DNA of 64,000 nt from Tetrastigma voinierianum (lineage: Eukaryota; Streptophyta; Magnoliopsida; Vitales; Vitaceae). Position numbers and translations under genes: made by a program. Below the pieces are notes generated by a model. That model was not told where the DNA came from, ran no database searches, and saw nothing but the letters and a program-made list of their open reading frames with translations. Position 1 is the stretch's first letter; each line of letters starts with the position of its first letter. The DNA is taken from NCBI GenBank assembly GCA_016808115.1, contig JAEQBH010004565.1, positions 1-64,000 on the forward strand, written 5' to 3'. Shown piece after piece: positions 46,280 to 59,480 of the stretch.

Positions 46280-47887
46280 TTTAAGATCTTTATATGAGAA
46301 AATAGCTCAAATAAACTATATAAATAAGCTATTTCGAACATAATGCACGTATATCTATCTAGTATCATGTTCAATTCTATATTGTTCAAAAGCATTTAAA
46401 AATACAAAAAAAAAAATAGTTCTTCTTAAATATGACTCATTAGTAATCATATGAAAATAAATTGTTCGGCGTATAGATAAATACAATATAATTGAATGCA
46501 ATCTTATTAGCAGCGTAGGATTAAAGTTAAATTATCGTAATCAATATGAATAACCTATATAAATACTTAATTTGTTGGGGTGTTTGGACGGTGGAATTGT
46601 GGCGGTGGGTGTTGTTTTGGGGAGCTTCAGGACCCACCTCGTATTCTCTTGTGGAGATTTTTTTCTGCAAAGTTGTGATGATATTCTTTTTCTTATAATA
46701 TTCAATGTAAATTCTGAATTGCTGCTACACCTCAAGACCCAGAAACTTCAACTTTGGAATATTGAATAAATATTTGAATTATTTTTTTTTTTACTTTAAT
46801 TTAATTTAGGTTTCATTTTTTAAAATTTTTAATTTTTAATTTACTTACTCCAATTTTATATATTTTTAATTTAATTATATAAAATAAATAAATAAATAAA
46901 ATAATTATTTTTTTATAAGAATGATAATGATAAATTGTTATCATAATAATTTTATTATTTTTAATTTTTATAAATTTGTAAAACATAAATATTTCAATTT
47001 TATCGTAATAATAATAATAATAAAGGTAAATTATCATTATATAATTAAGTATTGAATTAAGTTAAATTGATATAAATACTTCTTCTATTACTTCAACTTT
47101 CAAGTAATTATATTTTTAAATTTCTTAGGTAACTTATTTAGTCAAGATATCAAAGCGGATATGTAGAAAATATAAAAAAAATCGAGGTCATTTAAAAAAA
47201 TATGTTTTAGAAAGTTGTCTTACAAGTAAAGTTTGAGAAGAAATACAAATTAAATACATCAAACAAATCAATAAAATCAAAATAGTTTCATGTTTTGCTT
47301 TAAAATATCTTAATTAAAAGTTAATAATTTGAACGAAGAGCCTTTTTGATGGTATTAAATTCTGGCTTCTGCAAGAAAACTTTATCTTTCATCAATGCAA
47401 TAATTCATGTGTAAAAAGGTTAGTCAGATTGTCCGTAGTATTATTATTATCATTATAATTACAAAACAAAATTATTCATGTATTTTCTCACTTTAGAGCA
47501 AAAAAAATGTATAAAATATTCTTTCTTCTTCTAATATGATTCATGATATAATTAAATAATTTGAAATATAACAAAATACCACTATACTATACCATTATGG
47601 AAAGGAAACCATTTTAAAGGTCATAGAAATGACCGTTATCTATCCTCCACTTTAACCCACTTTTATTGATATTTACCTTATATTTTAAATTTGTATTTAA
47701 AAATTTAAATAAAAAATATAAGTTATCTTTTAAATTTTTTTTTGTTAAATTGAATAAATATTTTTAATTTAAAATTAATTTTCTCAATATTTAGATAAAC
47801 GTTTATTTTTTGTCGAGGATAATTTTTTCCATGACATTTTTTTTAAAATAATCATAATAATTTTATTAGAATATTGTAAACAGGGAA
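46280..47887. other. AT-rich spacer, no gene seen
   Basis: Strongly AT-rich with homopolymer and ATA/AAT runs (for example 47006-47022). A less AT-rich block at 46575-46660 has no conserved motif on either strand. Confidence 0.6.
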
Positions 47888-50023
47888 AAAAGATGATTTT
47901 TACGGAAAGAAATGGAAGCGGTAATTTTCACGGTGAAAAATGCGGAAAAATTTTAGATTTCGGATATTAAATGGGCTTGGATTGAATTCGATACCGTAAA
48001 ATCGAGATATTATGTCGAATCTCGTCGAATTCCGAGACAGTCGGAATTTTATGTATTTCGAAACGAAACGGATGAATGGGAGTGTGACATGTGGCAGTGG
48101 ATTATTGGACCTGCAGCATGCAGGCTTGCCACGTGGCTGCATGCAAGAGGAGCAGGTGTCACTTGATGGTGAGAATGGGATGGTGACTCATGTCACCAAA
48201 GATTTTTTTTTTGCATAGAATAATAATAAAATGAAAATGAGTGTCAAAGATATTTTGACTAAAATCATAATAAAATGAAAATGAGTGGAAAACGTGGGAA
48301 AGGGGGAGAACAGTTCGGTGAGAGGAACAAGAAGGAAAAAGAAAGAAGTAAGAAAAGGGGAAAAAAAAAAAAGAAAGGAAAAGGAAAGAAATATCGGTAA
48401 GTGTTTCAATTTAGTCAGGCGTTCTGGCGGTCGGAGTGTAGGAGCCCAAGAATTAAAGTTGTTCCCGCGCGATGGGAGGCTTCCGTATAAATCTGCGAAT
48501 CGAGGATTTTGGTCTTATGGCTTCAGAGAGGTAGGGTTTCTTGACCCGGAGTTATTTTTAGCGCAAGGTCGTTTTTAATGGCGTGGGTTTAAGGACCGTA
48601 TTTAAGATTGGTTTTGGGTTTCCAGAAATGTTTGTTTCGGACTGATTGTGTAGCTGGATGTGGGGTTGTTTGTGCATGAACTGGAAGTGGTAAATGGACT
48701 GAACCGGGTTCATAGTGACAAGCTAGACTTTTCCTAATATAAAACTAAGTAAATACTAATAAACGTAAATCCACTTTTTCTACTGATGCTAACTGGTGGC
48801 ATGGCATGTGCAATGGGTTGCACTTGAATTGTTTAACTTGACTCCAATAAAGCATATTTTTATTCTTTCCAGTTATACTACCCTGTGGCATTGATCAACT
48901 GTAGAAAATGCAATAAAATATATTCATTTAATTCTAGTCATACAAACTAGTAGCATGGCATGCTGTTGCATCTGAGGAAATAAATCTGAGACATGCCCTG
49001 GAATAATGTGGCACACAAGTATCTCAAATAAGATCTGTCTGATGAAAGAAAGCATCAAATGGCCGTGGATGTAGTCCAGTTTGGGGCTGTTTTGGGACCA
49101 AATTGCGGACTGTTTATGGCTGAAATTACAGCCATTAATGACTGATTTTTCGGCCGTGTTTGGCTGAAATGAAAACTGAGATTCTGGACCGAGTCCAGAA
49201 TGTTTGTGAGGCTGTGTATAGCCAAATTTGTGAATAGCTGGTGTGCTGTTTTTGTGTGTTATTGCTGAAAAATATGAATAACATGCTGTATTGGTATTTA
49301 TGTTCATGTAGCGATATTTGTGCATGTGACATGATTTTATCGTGAAATGACATATTCTGCATTTCGTAGCGCGGGGATATCGCAAATAAATGGAGTGTAA
49401 TGTGCATGATTTGTAAATTAATCTGTGTTTGGTATTAATTATGCGGCTCCGAAATGGGATGACGTCAAAGTAGGTTACGGTGTATTAGAGAATGACCACT
49501 TTTGGAGAATGTCGTGTTGAATGTCAATACTCGGAGAATGTCTAATGTGAAGAATGTCCCGACATGAGAGTGATAAGATGTCGCGCTTGGCAAGGCGTGT
49601 GTGAGGAGTCGGTGAGACTCGGGTTATGGGCGTGAAAACATTTCATGTATATTTACATTCATGTAGACATTATACTTGAATGTGTGTTGATGTGTGCACA
49701 TGGTTGTTTTACGTGCACTTAGGTGGGGAGTAGCCCCTGTAAGAGGAATTTACTCTTTGAGCTTTGCTCGCCTTGTCGTGCGGACCCCAACTTCGGGGAG
49801 TGGTCCAGGTGCGGGCCGGTGACAGCGCATGGGACGCATGTGGGATGAGAGCCGGATGCGGTTGTGTTTTGTTTTGATTTTGTTATGTTTTATATTCGAA
49901 CATAACCAAAAACATGTATATCCTTTTTGTTGTATAAAAGGACTACAAAAGGACTGTTGATTAAATAGTCTAGCATATATTTTTGTATATTTTTGAATTA
50001 AATATGCAGGAATGGGTCTCGAC
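47888..50023 (+). repeat. LTR-like remnant L5
   Basis: The sequence has the layout of a gypsy LTR. The start is near TGTAAACAGGG (47876-47886 region), with GTAAAATCGAGATATTATG and CGTCGAATTCCGAGACAGTC early on. A GA-rich tract is at 48290-48390, a GAGAATGTC minisatellite at 49495-49580, and a GTATAAAAGGAC TATA-like stretch near 49933. It is cut at 50023 by E3. Neither end is proven. Confidence 0.45.
49495..49590 (+). repeat. GAGAATGTC repeats in L5
   Basis: Four short copies of (G)GAGAATGTC or GAAGAATGTC within 90 bases, at 65-80% of the LTR-like unit. Confidence 0.55.
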
Positions 50024-52735
50024 TGACAGGACCCGACCCGGATACCCTCCCCGGATTTCCCGGGTGGTCCCGCCTAGTGAAGTCCCACTGTATACTCCTA
50101 GGGAAGATACGGTGGAACCCCACCATAAGGAAGGGAGTAACACCATGTATTAATTTAGCCCTGATCACCATGTATATATAAACATAACAATTATAAATGA
50201 GGTTTCGCAAAAGTTTAATACGAATATTCGAGGACGTTAAGAGTATTGTGGATTTAGGGAGTACAAGTAGAAATGAATAAGTCCAATACATCAAACACAA
50301 ATGGATAAATCCTGATAGGTCACGGCAATTTTGGCGGGGCGACGTCGAATCTGCGCGAATAGGCCTCTGATATGCGGACCTGGGGAGCAGTTTAAAAACG
50401 ATAATGTGAGATAATAATGCCGGTGAGTGGCGTAATTTATAAGGAAAATAACATTTTTATATTTATGATAGTTCTTCTCTCAAACCTTAAGTTCGCTCTT
50501 TGTAAAGTTCAGTTTAGAAACATTTATAAACGACTTTTCTTTGCGTCCGGCAGTATGCAAGTCATGCTCCGCAAATAGTAGATACAATGTTAAGAAAACC
50601 ATAATCTGCCTTTGTACACAACATAAGCGAAACCTGAAAACATGTATAGCCATTAAGAAGTAATAAGATAACTTTGAAATGCACCCGAATCATGAGTATT
50701 AAAATAGTTATACTATATTTAAACAACATGTCCATACCACATACCCATCATAAATGTCCCGGTGGCCAAGTATCGCGCCAAGTGACAGTAATGAACACGT
50801 GGTTACAGACCGTCGGCGTGGCGGTAACAAACCTCAGGAGTGAACGGCCATCGTGTGATAACAAACCTCAGTGGGCAGGCCATCCGTGTGACTAACAAAC
50901 CTCGGTGAACCGATAATCACGTGGCACTAACAAACCTCGAATGAGAAGAAGCGATATCAGTGTTCCTAATAAACCTCGAAATAAACACAGCCATCACGTC
51001 AGCACCCTAAATAACCTCAGGGTATAAACTTCAGCGTCATTGGCACTATCAAACCTCGGGTAAACCACGTGTCGCGTGTGTTAACAATGAACCTCAGGAG
51101 TGAACTGTCCATCACGTGTCCTCTAATAATCCTCAGGAGTAAACGGCATCATGATGGCAACTAATAAACCTCAGGGTAACAGGCCATCAAATGTGTAAAT
51201 ATAACTAGTTCCCTTTCTCTAGTGCTTTCCAACAATACGTATTGGAGTCATTCCACCAAAAATCAGATCCACCTTTCTTTTTAACAATAATTTTTTCAAG
51301 ATAGTTTACAACTTCAATCCATGTACTCAAAATATCCAAAACACCACCAATTCATCACGAACAGTAAAACTGCAAATAATTGAAGTATTAATGACCATAA
51401 AAATAATAACCATTTTTATCACGGCTTAGAAAATCATGTTTAGATCACAACCAACCATCTAATCAAAGCGATATATAGGTAAAGTATTTTATCTATAGAT
51501 ATATCAACATAATACCCCAAATCATTTAAACATATAAACCACTCCCACAGACTATAACCTTTCGATCTGTTCCCCTGCGAAATTCGTCGTGCGTGAGTCT
51601 TTGTAATATAAATAAAAACACCATTTAAGCTCAAATAAGCGGGCCAACAACATTGGAATGCGAAGCACCCAAGAATAGTATTGCCCAGAACTATGAAACC
51701 AGCCCAATTTGACTAAACGAGGTCCAATTACCTGATGTGCCCTATAGGCCCAGATACCTAAAATTGAGACTTTTCACGAGAGCTAATTTCTCGAAATTGA
51801 GCGAGTCGATAATTTCTAAAACATCCAATTTCACTAATACAACCGATTTTACTAATTTGTGTATCGGTGCACTATTTGAGTCAAACTACTGGGTGGTACG
51901 AAACCGCCTAAAAAAAAAAAAAATGAAGCCTAACCATGATCAGAATTTACAAACCCCACATGCAATGGAAAGCCCAAAGACAGACTCGCCTGGGTACCCG
52001 TTACGCGTTCCGCGGTAACGTGGTGGCGGAGAACCTGATCAAGCGGTAGATTTTGTTTTCAATAACTAAGCGATGCGAAATGCGCAAAAAAGGGACCGCG
52101 TGAATGAGTTGGAAGGTCCAAAGTAATTGGAAAAAGAGCTATGGTGGCCTGAGATACGGCGGAAAATGGCGGAGAAATCACAAAACTTAGGTGAAAATGT
52201 CGGTTTGCCGCGTCGGGTTCGCGCGGCGAATCTCGGCCGTCCGGTTGGCCCGTGAAATTTTACGACGGCATCGTCGGCGGTGGCGCACCTGTTGGTCCGG
52301 CGGCGTGTACAATAACTCCGGCCGGTGGTGCCTCGTCACACAGTCCGATTTCTCATGGCCCAGCCCGCTGGTGGCTCTCGACCCGAGGTGTTCCGGTTTG
52401 GAAGTTTTCTCTTAGGGTTTTGGGAGCTCAGTCTTGTTTTGTTGGGTTTTCATTTGGTATCTGGCTTCTGTCTTTATATAAAGGTCTAAATTCACTTTAC
52501 GGGTGAATCCCGACAGGCACAGACCACAGGTAAGAGTGTATTGTTCCTGCGGTAACATCGTTAAGTCGGATTGTGACGTTCCTTTGTCTATGACCTATTA
52601 TGTAAATGAGGCCTACAAATGTGTCTTAGTTAACCCAAAACTATTCCTCCTCGAAAAGTCAAACTTGAGTCAACTTGGTCAAACTTGGTCCAGCAGATTA
52701 AACTTGGTCAAACTTGGTCAAACTAAGTATTGTAG
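50024..52735 (-). repeat. 3' LTR of minus-strand element E3
   Basis: Collinear with 55300-57998. Both contain GGACCCGAC at the left edge, 'GCCTAGTGAAGTCC' and 'GTATACTCCT', a minisatellite, CGGCGTGTACAATAACTC-like sequence and TTGGTCAAACTTGG repeats at the right edge. It lies downstream (minus-wise) of pol, hence the 3' LTR. The right limit is approximate. Confidence 0.8.
50760..51200 (-). repeat. Minisatellite in the E3 3' LTR
   Basis: About ten imperfect units of 35-50 bases with AACAAACCTC and GGCCATC cores. The matching array in the other LTR (56030-56480) has about eight units. Confidence 0.8.
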
Positions 52736-52779
52736 TGCGAGATTCGGCTACAAAATCTACCCCAACAAAGAAAATTTAG

Positions 52780-53350
52780 ATCACGAAATTCTTACCAATC
52801 ATCATGAAGGAGGTGGGAGTGCGCTCAGCATTGGTCTTCCCTCTCTGATCGCTTCTCGACTAGGTGGTTCCTCAAAGGACCTTACTGGGATATTGTCTTG
52901 TTGAGCTCCTTCTCTTTTCTACCCGAATGCTTGGGCCCATGTCCTCTTGGGATAAGTCACTCCTCATTTCGATCGATATCTCTCCCTTTGTGAGGATGCA
53001 GGTCATACTAACGTAGCATGGAGATGTGGAGCACATTGTGGACTCGGCTCTCAGGTGAATCTGGAAATCTATAAGCCCGCACGGACCTACCCTCTCAACA
53101 ATCTCAAAAAAGATTGTCTTGGCGAGGACTTAATTTCTCCTTTCCAAACGTTACATGCCAGGAAGTTTACAAAATAGTGGATCTCGACCTCAGCTTTCAG
53201 ATCCACCTTAGAATGCTCTTTGCCTAATGTTTAATCAAAAAAGCGTGTGCTCGACCACCCAACAAGCTAAGGTTGGCGCAGATCTCTTCCATGCTACCCA
53301 GAAAACCATGTAAATTCTAACACCATGTCATGATTGGTCTCTTACCTACA
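52780..53350 (-). pseudogene. Pol C-terminus (integrase tail/chromodomain) of E3
   Basis: Minus-strand reading gives a degenerate 'FFEIVERVGPCG', then 'RVHNVLHISMLR' and an 'EDMGPSIRVEKR' segment. These match the GPF linker and 'VHNVFHVSMLRKYV' segment of gypsy polyproteins. It ends just before the 3' LTR, as expected. Reverse transcriptase and integrase core are missing. Confidence 0.75.
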
Positions 53351-53399
53351 TCTAGATTGGAGAAAGCAATGGGATGTGAGGTCGACGTGGTAAGTGAAT

Positions 53400-54650
53400 C
53401 CCAACAAGCCATCTTAATAAAAACATTAAATTATACATAATTCAGATATCTCAAAACATGTTTGGATAATATGGGTTATGGTAGGAAGCCCCACATGACC
53501 TGAATACCACCTACATCACGACCCTAAATGGTGACTCTTTTGAGCTCACCCAGGGGATGAAGCAATCCATAAGGCTTAGCGGTAATTATTGGGTTTTCTG
53601 AAAGTTGCCCATATCGTTCTCATGGCGACCTTGGAGTTTGACCCAGGAGCTAGTGTCGATCCATTGTCTGCATGAGTGGACCCTCCCCCCAAGTCAGCTT
53701 TGGATAGTCCTGGGGAGTGCAGCATCAGTGCTGGCATAGCGGAAAGGCTATAAGATCCCTACTTTCGCAGATTCAGTATTCTTAAGTCTCCAAGGAAGTC
53801 AAAGCCCGAGGCCTCAGGTCTTGCAAATAACAAGTCATAAGATTCCTTAGCCTCACAATCCGTGTCACATAAAAATTACTCCATTGATTATTGCACCATC
53901 TGCTGGCTCCATATATCCTTATGCCTTCGACATAAACCTTGATCCCCCAAGTGCACTCTCTCTTACACTTACTAGGATCAACATTCAACACTCATTATTA
54001 GGGTTACAAACAACGCACTCAACATAAATCACCTCTTGTACTCCTATCTCCATATTACTCATTTGAAGATAAAGTGCTAGGGTTCTTTTCACTTGGGATG
54101 CGGTTTAGACAAAAATGATCAAGTTACCTTCAAAAATACTAACCTTGGCCATAACGAGAAAAATCAAACTCACAAAATGCAGAATTTATGATTTTCCCCC
54201 TCTTTCATAGTTTCCTTCAATCGATCAAATACTCAAACACACATCAAAGTCACTCTATTCGGCCAAACATCTTCAAACACATCTTAAATAAATCTGGGGC
54301 TTGCCAACTCATACTTTCAAACCAGTCAGAGTTGGACTGAGAAATCTAACTTCCAAAAGTAATCCATGAATATTGTCCCTCTATGCAAATCCCCTCAAAT
54401 CCTTACACACGATGGCAAGGATTAGGGTTTCACCTCCATATCCCAGCCACAAATCTGGAGTTAGGAAGAATTTCCATGGCAGTACCCCTAGAAAAAACCA
54501 TTTTACAAGAATCAAACCAACGACCTTTACCTTACATTCAAATCTCACTTTCCTAGTCAAACAATAGCCGTGGTCCTGTTTTGAGAACCCTTCTATGACC
54601 TACAGTATGCCCATAATCCTAGGAACTCCGCACCTCTGTCACCGTAGTTG
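53400..54650 (-). repeat. Partial LTR of the S1 family inside E3
   Basis: The complement around 54050-54090 (AGAACCCTAGCACTTTATCT, then AAATGAGTAATATGG) matches the complement of S1 near 32690-32740 (AGAACCCTTAGCACCTTAGC, then AAATGAGTACAAAG). Neighbouring sequence is similar in type. Boundaries are uncertain. Confidence 0.45.
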
Positions 54651-55274
54651 GTTGCTCCCAATTTTACTTGCTTCTACTTTCGAGGATCACCTAAATGCCA
54701 TTGCGACTTCATGTCCAAGAAACCCCACTCGTGACCAAAATTCTCATATCTTGAACTTCGCATACAAGCGGTATTGCCTTAAAATTAACGCGCCAAGCCC
54801 GAATGTCTCTCTGGCTTTAACTAAAACTACCAGAGTTCACAAGATATATCGTCGATGGGAACAATGACTAATCGAATCTAAGTAATAGGACGGAAGACTC
54901 GGTTCATTAAATCTGCGAAAGGCTGTGAGGCATTGGTGGTCAGAAGACATCATGAAACTCATCGCGCCATACTCTGTGTCTTGGCTGAATTGATACTTGC
55001 AGGAATGTCCCAGTTCTGTCCCTAACTAATGGAACCCGACCTCAGAGTCACTCTTGAAGAACACTCTTGCTTTACTAGAAATTTGAATCAAATAGATATA
55101 ATCCAAGGCAAAAAATTTGTGTAGTTACGAATGGTTATATTCAGTATGCATAGTTTATACCTGACCTCTAGAAATGCCATCGGGAAGAAGAACTAATCAA
55201 TTTCAAGGATAAGGTTAGGAAGGTACTGCAAGCTCTTTGGATGAGTTGCAGCAATGTACAACCCCAAGATTTAG
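54651..55274 (-). other. E3 leader/gag position, no domain recognised
   Basis: The segment lies between the primer binding site and the S1-like LTR piece. Gag would be expected here, but no Gag motif can be read on either strand. Confidence 0.4.
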
Positions 55275-55277
55275 AAA

Positions 55278-55296
55278 CCTAGAGGCTGCGATACCA
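55278..55296 (-). other. Primer binding site of E3
   Basis: On the minus strand TGGTATCGCAGCCTCTAGG follows the LTR end. TGGTATCAGAGC is the usual plant initiator-methionine tRNA primer site, so this differs by one base in the core. It fixes E3 orientation. Confidence 0.8.
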
Positions 55297-55299
55297 GGC

Positions 55300-57998
55300 G
55301 CGGGACCCGACAGGATACCTCCGGATTTCAAGATTGGTCCGCCTAGTGAAGTCCTTTGTATACTCCTGAGAAGATGCGATTGGAGCCCCACCACTGCAGG
55401 AAGGAGTGTACCATCATAAACTTAAATTTAATACAGTATATATATGCCTAAAACACCATAACAATTACTAAATAGAGGTTTCACCAAAAGTTTCTTGAAT
55501 ATTGAGCATTCTAAGGTATTGACAGTTTAGAGGAGTACAAGTAAAAATGAATAAGTCGATACATCCAAACACAAATGGATAAATGCAATAGAAAGTCGAC
55601 GGTGTGGCGGGGAGGCTTAGCGTCCAATCAGGCGCGAATAGGCATGATATCTGGACTAGGGAACAGATTCGCTCAATAATGAGATAATAATCTCGGTGGG
55701 TGGCATAATTTATAAGGAAAATAACATTTTTATATTTACGTAGTTCTTCTCTCAAAACCTTAGTTTCACTCTTTGTAAGTTCCCAGTTTAGAAACATTTC
55801 ACAAAACCCGACTTTACCCAGATAACATATACAAGTCTTACTCCCCCAATAAACCGACACAAATAATAAGAAAACCATAATACACCTTTGTACAACATAA
55901 ATGAAGCACAAAACATGTAGCTATTAGTAATAAGATAACTTTGAAATGCACCAAATCATGAGTATTAAAAATGGTTATACTATATTTTAGAGAAACAACA
56001 TGTCCATACCACATGCCATCGCCATGTGTGGTAAAAGCTAAGGCCTCACGACAAGTGACAACTAATGAACCACAAGTAGTTTTTGCAGGCCATCCGTGGC
56101 AACTAACGACCTAAAACGGGCCGGCCATCGTAGCTACAACAAACCTCAGTGGAGCCAGTATCGCTGGCAACTAACAAACCTCCGAATGAACCCAGGCCAT
56201 CAGGCACTATACGCAAACCATCAAGGCGAAGGCACCATCGTGGCACCTAATAAACCTCCGAGTAAACTTTGTGTCACGTAGCACCTCGTAACCTCACGGG
56301 TAAACTTGGCGTCACGTCGCCTTTATCAATACAGGTCGCTTTGGCCGTCGCGCATTGCGTAATAACAAACACCAGTGAACACGTAATCCATTAATGCTCA
56401 CAATAATCCTCAGGGTGCGGCAGGCCATCGCGTGGCAACTAATAAACCTCAGGGTGGCGGCCATCCTGCGTGTTAACCAATATAACCGTTCCCTTTCTCC
56501 TGGTACCTTTCGACAATACTGAGTATTAGAGTCAATCCACAAAATCTCAAGATCCACCTTTCTTTTATGATGATTTTTCAGATAGTTTACAACTTCAATC
56601 CTTGTACTCAAAATATCCAAACACCTAATTCATACGAACATTAAGCTTGCAAATAATTGAAATGTTGACAAAATTCATGAAATAATAACTTGTTTTATCT
56701 GAGAAACCGAAAATCATGTTTGAATGCAACCTTATCTTAAGTAAACATTATATAGGTAGTATTTTATCATGATGAATATATGACATAATACCACAAAATG
56801 TTTAAAAGCATATCATACAAACTAACGAGATATCTTGTTACAGTCTACCGTTTCACCTGGGAGTGGTAGGCGGCGTCAGTCACTGTAATATAAATAAAAC
56901 ATATTTAGACTCAAATACTTCAGAACCAGCCTATGGCTGGAATGCACCCAAGGCCTTGAATAGTACCACAGAGCATGAAACCATCCCAATTTGACTCAGA
57001 CAGGTCCAATTACACAGTGTGCCCTATAGGCTAGATACCTAGGTGGGGCTTTTCTTGAGGCTAATTTCTCGAAGTGGTTAGTCAATGTTTATAAACATCC
57101 AATTTCACTAATACAACTTCAATTTGTAAATTTGTTCAATAGTTACTCTTGAGTCCGACTTCTAGGTGAATTACGAAACAACCTAAAAATGGAAACCTAA
57201 TAAAGCGTTAAAATTTACAAACCACGCATATCAATGAAGCCAAGGACCAGAACGTCAGCGCTGTTGCCATTACCTTAATTCCGCAGTGGCGTAGATGGCG
57301 GAAGAACGATCTAGCGGCGATTTTGTTTTCGCGTGAACTTCCAAGCGGTGCGAAATCTGCAAAAGGGACCACGTGGAGTTCGGAAGGTCAAAATAATTGA
57401 AAGAGCTTCGGTGTTCAGAGTGATGCGAAAAAATACGCCCGAAATCATGGCACCAGGTGTCGGTCACGGCCGCGGTGGTTAGTGGCGGATCTCGGCTTCG
57501 TGCGTGGCGGTTGGCGTGAAATTTTAAATGACATCAATGGCGCGTGATGGCATACCGGTGGTCCGGCGGCGTGTACAGTAACTCAGGCGGTGGTGCCTGC
57601 GTGGGTCCGATTTCTCCTGCAGCGTGGGCCAGCTTACTCATTACAGGTGTTCCGAGTTTGGAGTTTTCTCTTACAGGGTTTGGGGCTCAAGTGTTGTTGG
57701 CTAGGCTAGGGTTTCATTTGGTATCACAAGCTATGTTTATATAGGGTCTAGGGTCACTTGGGTAGAAATCCCCGAGACGAACTTGGACAACGATAAAGTG
57801 CTCTTTGTTGAACTTCTAACGGCCGTAGCATTTTTATCATGCATTGGATTGTGACGTTCCGCCTGCTCCTATGAACTCGTATCGGCGAGGCCTACAGAAA
57901 TAATTATTAATACCATTCGCTTAAAAGCTATTCCTCCTCAAAAAAGTCAAAACTTGGTCAACTTGGTCAAACTTGATTAACAGATTGAGCTGAATTAA
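55300..57998 (-). repeat. 5' LTR of minus-strand element E3
   Basis: Partner of the LTR at 50024, next to the primer binding site. It has the same internal order, with a minisatellite at 56030-56480 and TTGGTCAACTTGG repeats near 57955. The right limit is approximate, and a target duplication could not be identified. Confidence 0.8.
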
Positions 57999-58270
57999 AC
58001 ATTGACTCGTATTATTTAGTTTTGGTCCATTACATGGTAGCCTTTGAAGCGTACTAGGTGTGATATTGGGATATCAGATGTCGCTTGGCGGAGTTCAGTG
58101 GAGTTATTTGGTTGTCAGCAGGGCCACTAAAGTTGGCATAATTCTCCAGCCCAAATCAGATGGTGGATTTTGTTTATTAGTTTTCAATCATGGATTGTAG
58201 TTTAAAAATTGTTTGTCTGAACATGAATAATGAGTTTGTTGTTGGGACATTAATTTGTTAACGAACATAT
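57999..58270. other. Short spacer
   Basis: No gene or repeat is recognised between E3 and the TNL copy C flank. Confidence 0.5.
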
Positions 58271-58924
58271 ATTATTTATCATCTTAATTTTTGTATAAAT
58301 TTTGAGATACAACCTAAAATATTATAAATAGATAGAAAACCAGGAAGATATGTCTGAGGGTGAGTATAGGCATTTTAAAATATAGGAGTAAATATAAAAA
58401 GTGACCAAAGTACATGTTCTAGGAAATTGTGATGTGTGGTAATCATCTTTGATCAAAATTTGACTTCTGAGAATGGATCAACTTATATTAAATTTTAAAT
58501 GCCATTATATGCCCTTATATCATTTTGGATACTATACAAATTTTTTATTCTTTGGATTGTAAAATGTATTTAAAAATCAAAAGAAAAACAAACATCTATT
58601 AATACATGTTCTTAATATCTAGTAACTTCTTATATAATTAAGCGAAAAAAACAAACTTATTTTATGTTTAAAATTTAAAATAATTAGGTTTATGGTTAAT
58701 AGTATATCTATTATATAAATCTTTTATAAACCATACCCACAAATATGTTTTGATAAGTTTCCTACAACAATAAAAACTTATTTAATAATAAAGTATACTT
58801 TTGTGATTATTTCAAGCCAAATCAAGTGTGTTGATTTGTATATTTGCTAAAATTCCTTTTGTAATAAGAAAAAGATAAAAGCTTTGGATTATATTGAATC
58901 ACATTCACCTGGTGAAGAATAAAT

Positions 58925-59480
58925 TTAAAAACATTGAAAGAAAAAAAAGTATGGAGAAAGGCGTACTTTGGGGGAGACGATGGAAACTAAGAAGACATAA
59001 TGTCTTGATCTTTTGTGGTGTGGCTGTGACTTCTCTTCTGCTGGGTTATCACGATTTCTTGATCTTTTCTTATGATTATTTTGAACTTGGGCATATATCA
59101 GATGTATCCCACAACTTTTTATTCCTTTATCTCTCTTAATGCAAGCCTTGAAGTATTTCCATCTTTCAGATCGACACTCATTGAAATAGCCTTTACAGAA
59201 AAAGTAAGCCATCATTCAGCCTCACATACTACCGTAATCTCATATCATTAGACGCTATCCATCCATATAAATTGATAACATAGGATATGCTTAATTGACA
59301 ATCATCGAATGATGCCTTCTTTATCTCATCATCCATATCGAGGATCCAAAGCGAATAATAAAGCAAAAAAAGCAAGAAGGTGTCTTTATACATGTATTTA
59401 TTTTTGAACTCTATCTTACTTGAAATCCAATACTCTTATCCTTTAACCACTTTAGTATTCAGTCCTGCCTCTGAAATTTG
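58925..59480 (-). pseudogene. C-JID exon of TNL copy C
   Basis: A 96-codon frame reads 'RSERWKYFKACIKRDKG', 'IKSCGIHLIYAQVQNN' and 'PHHKRSRHY', the closing part of the post-LRR domain. Upstream parts of the domain are frameshifted. The 3' flank (58270-58890) matches copy B. Confidence 0.85.

Noticed and set aside
51737..52904. Plus-strand frames of 74-133 codons around the E3 3' LTR
   Set aside because: Antisense to the element; the one at 52503-52904 spans the LTR-pol boundary and is not conserved in the partner LTR.
55468..55911. 147-codon minus-strand frame in E3 LTR
   Set aside because: It lies fully inside an LTR; the partner LTR does not keep the frame.
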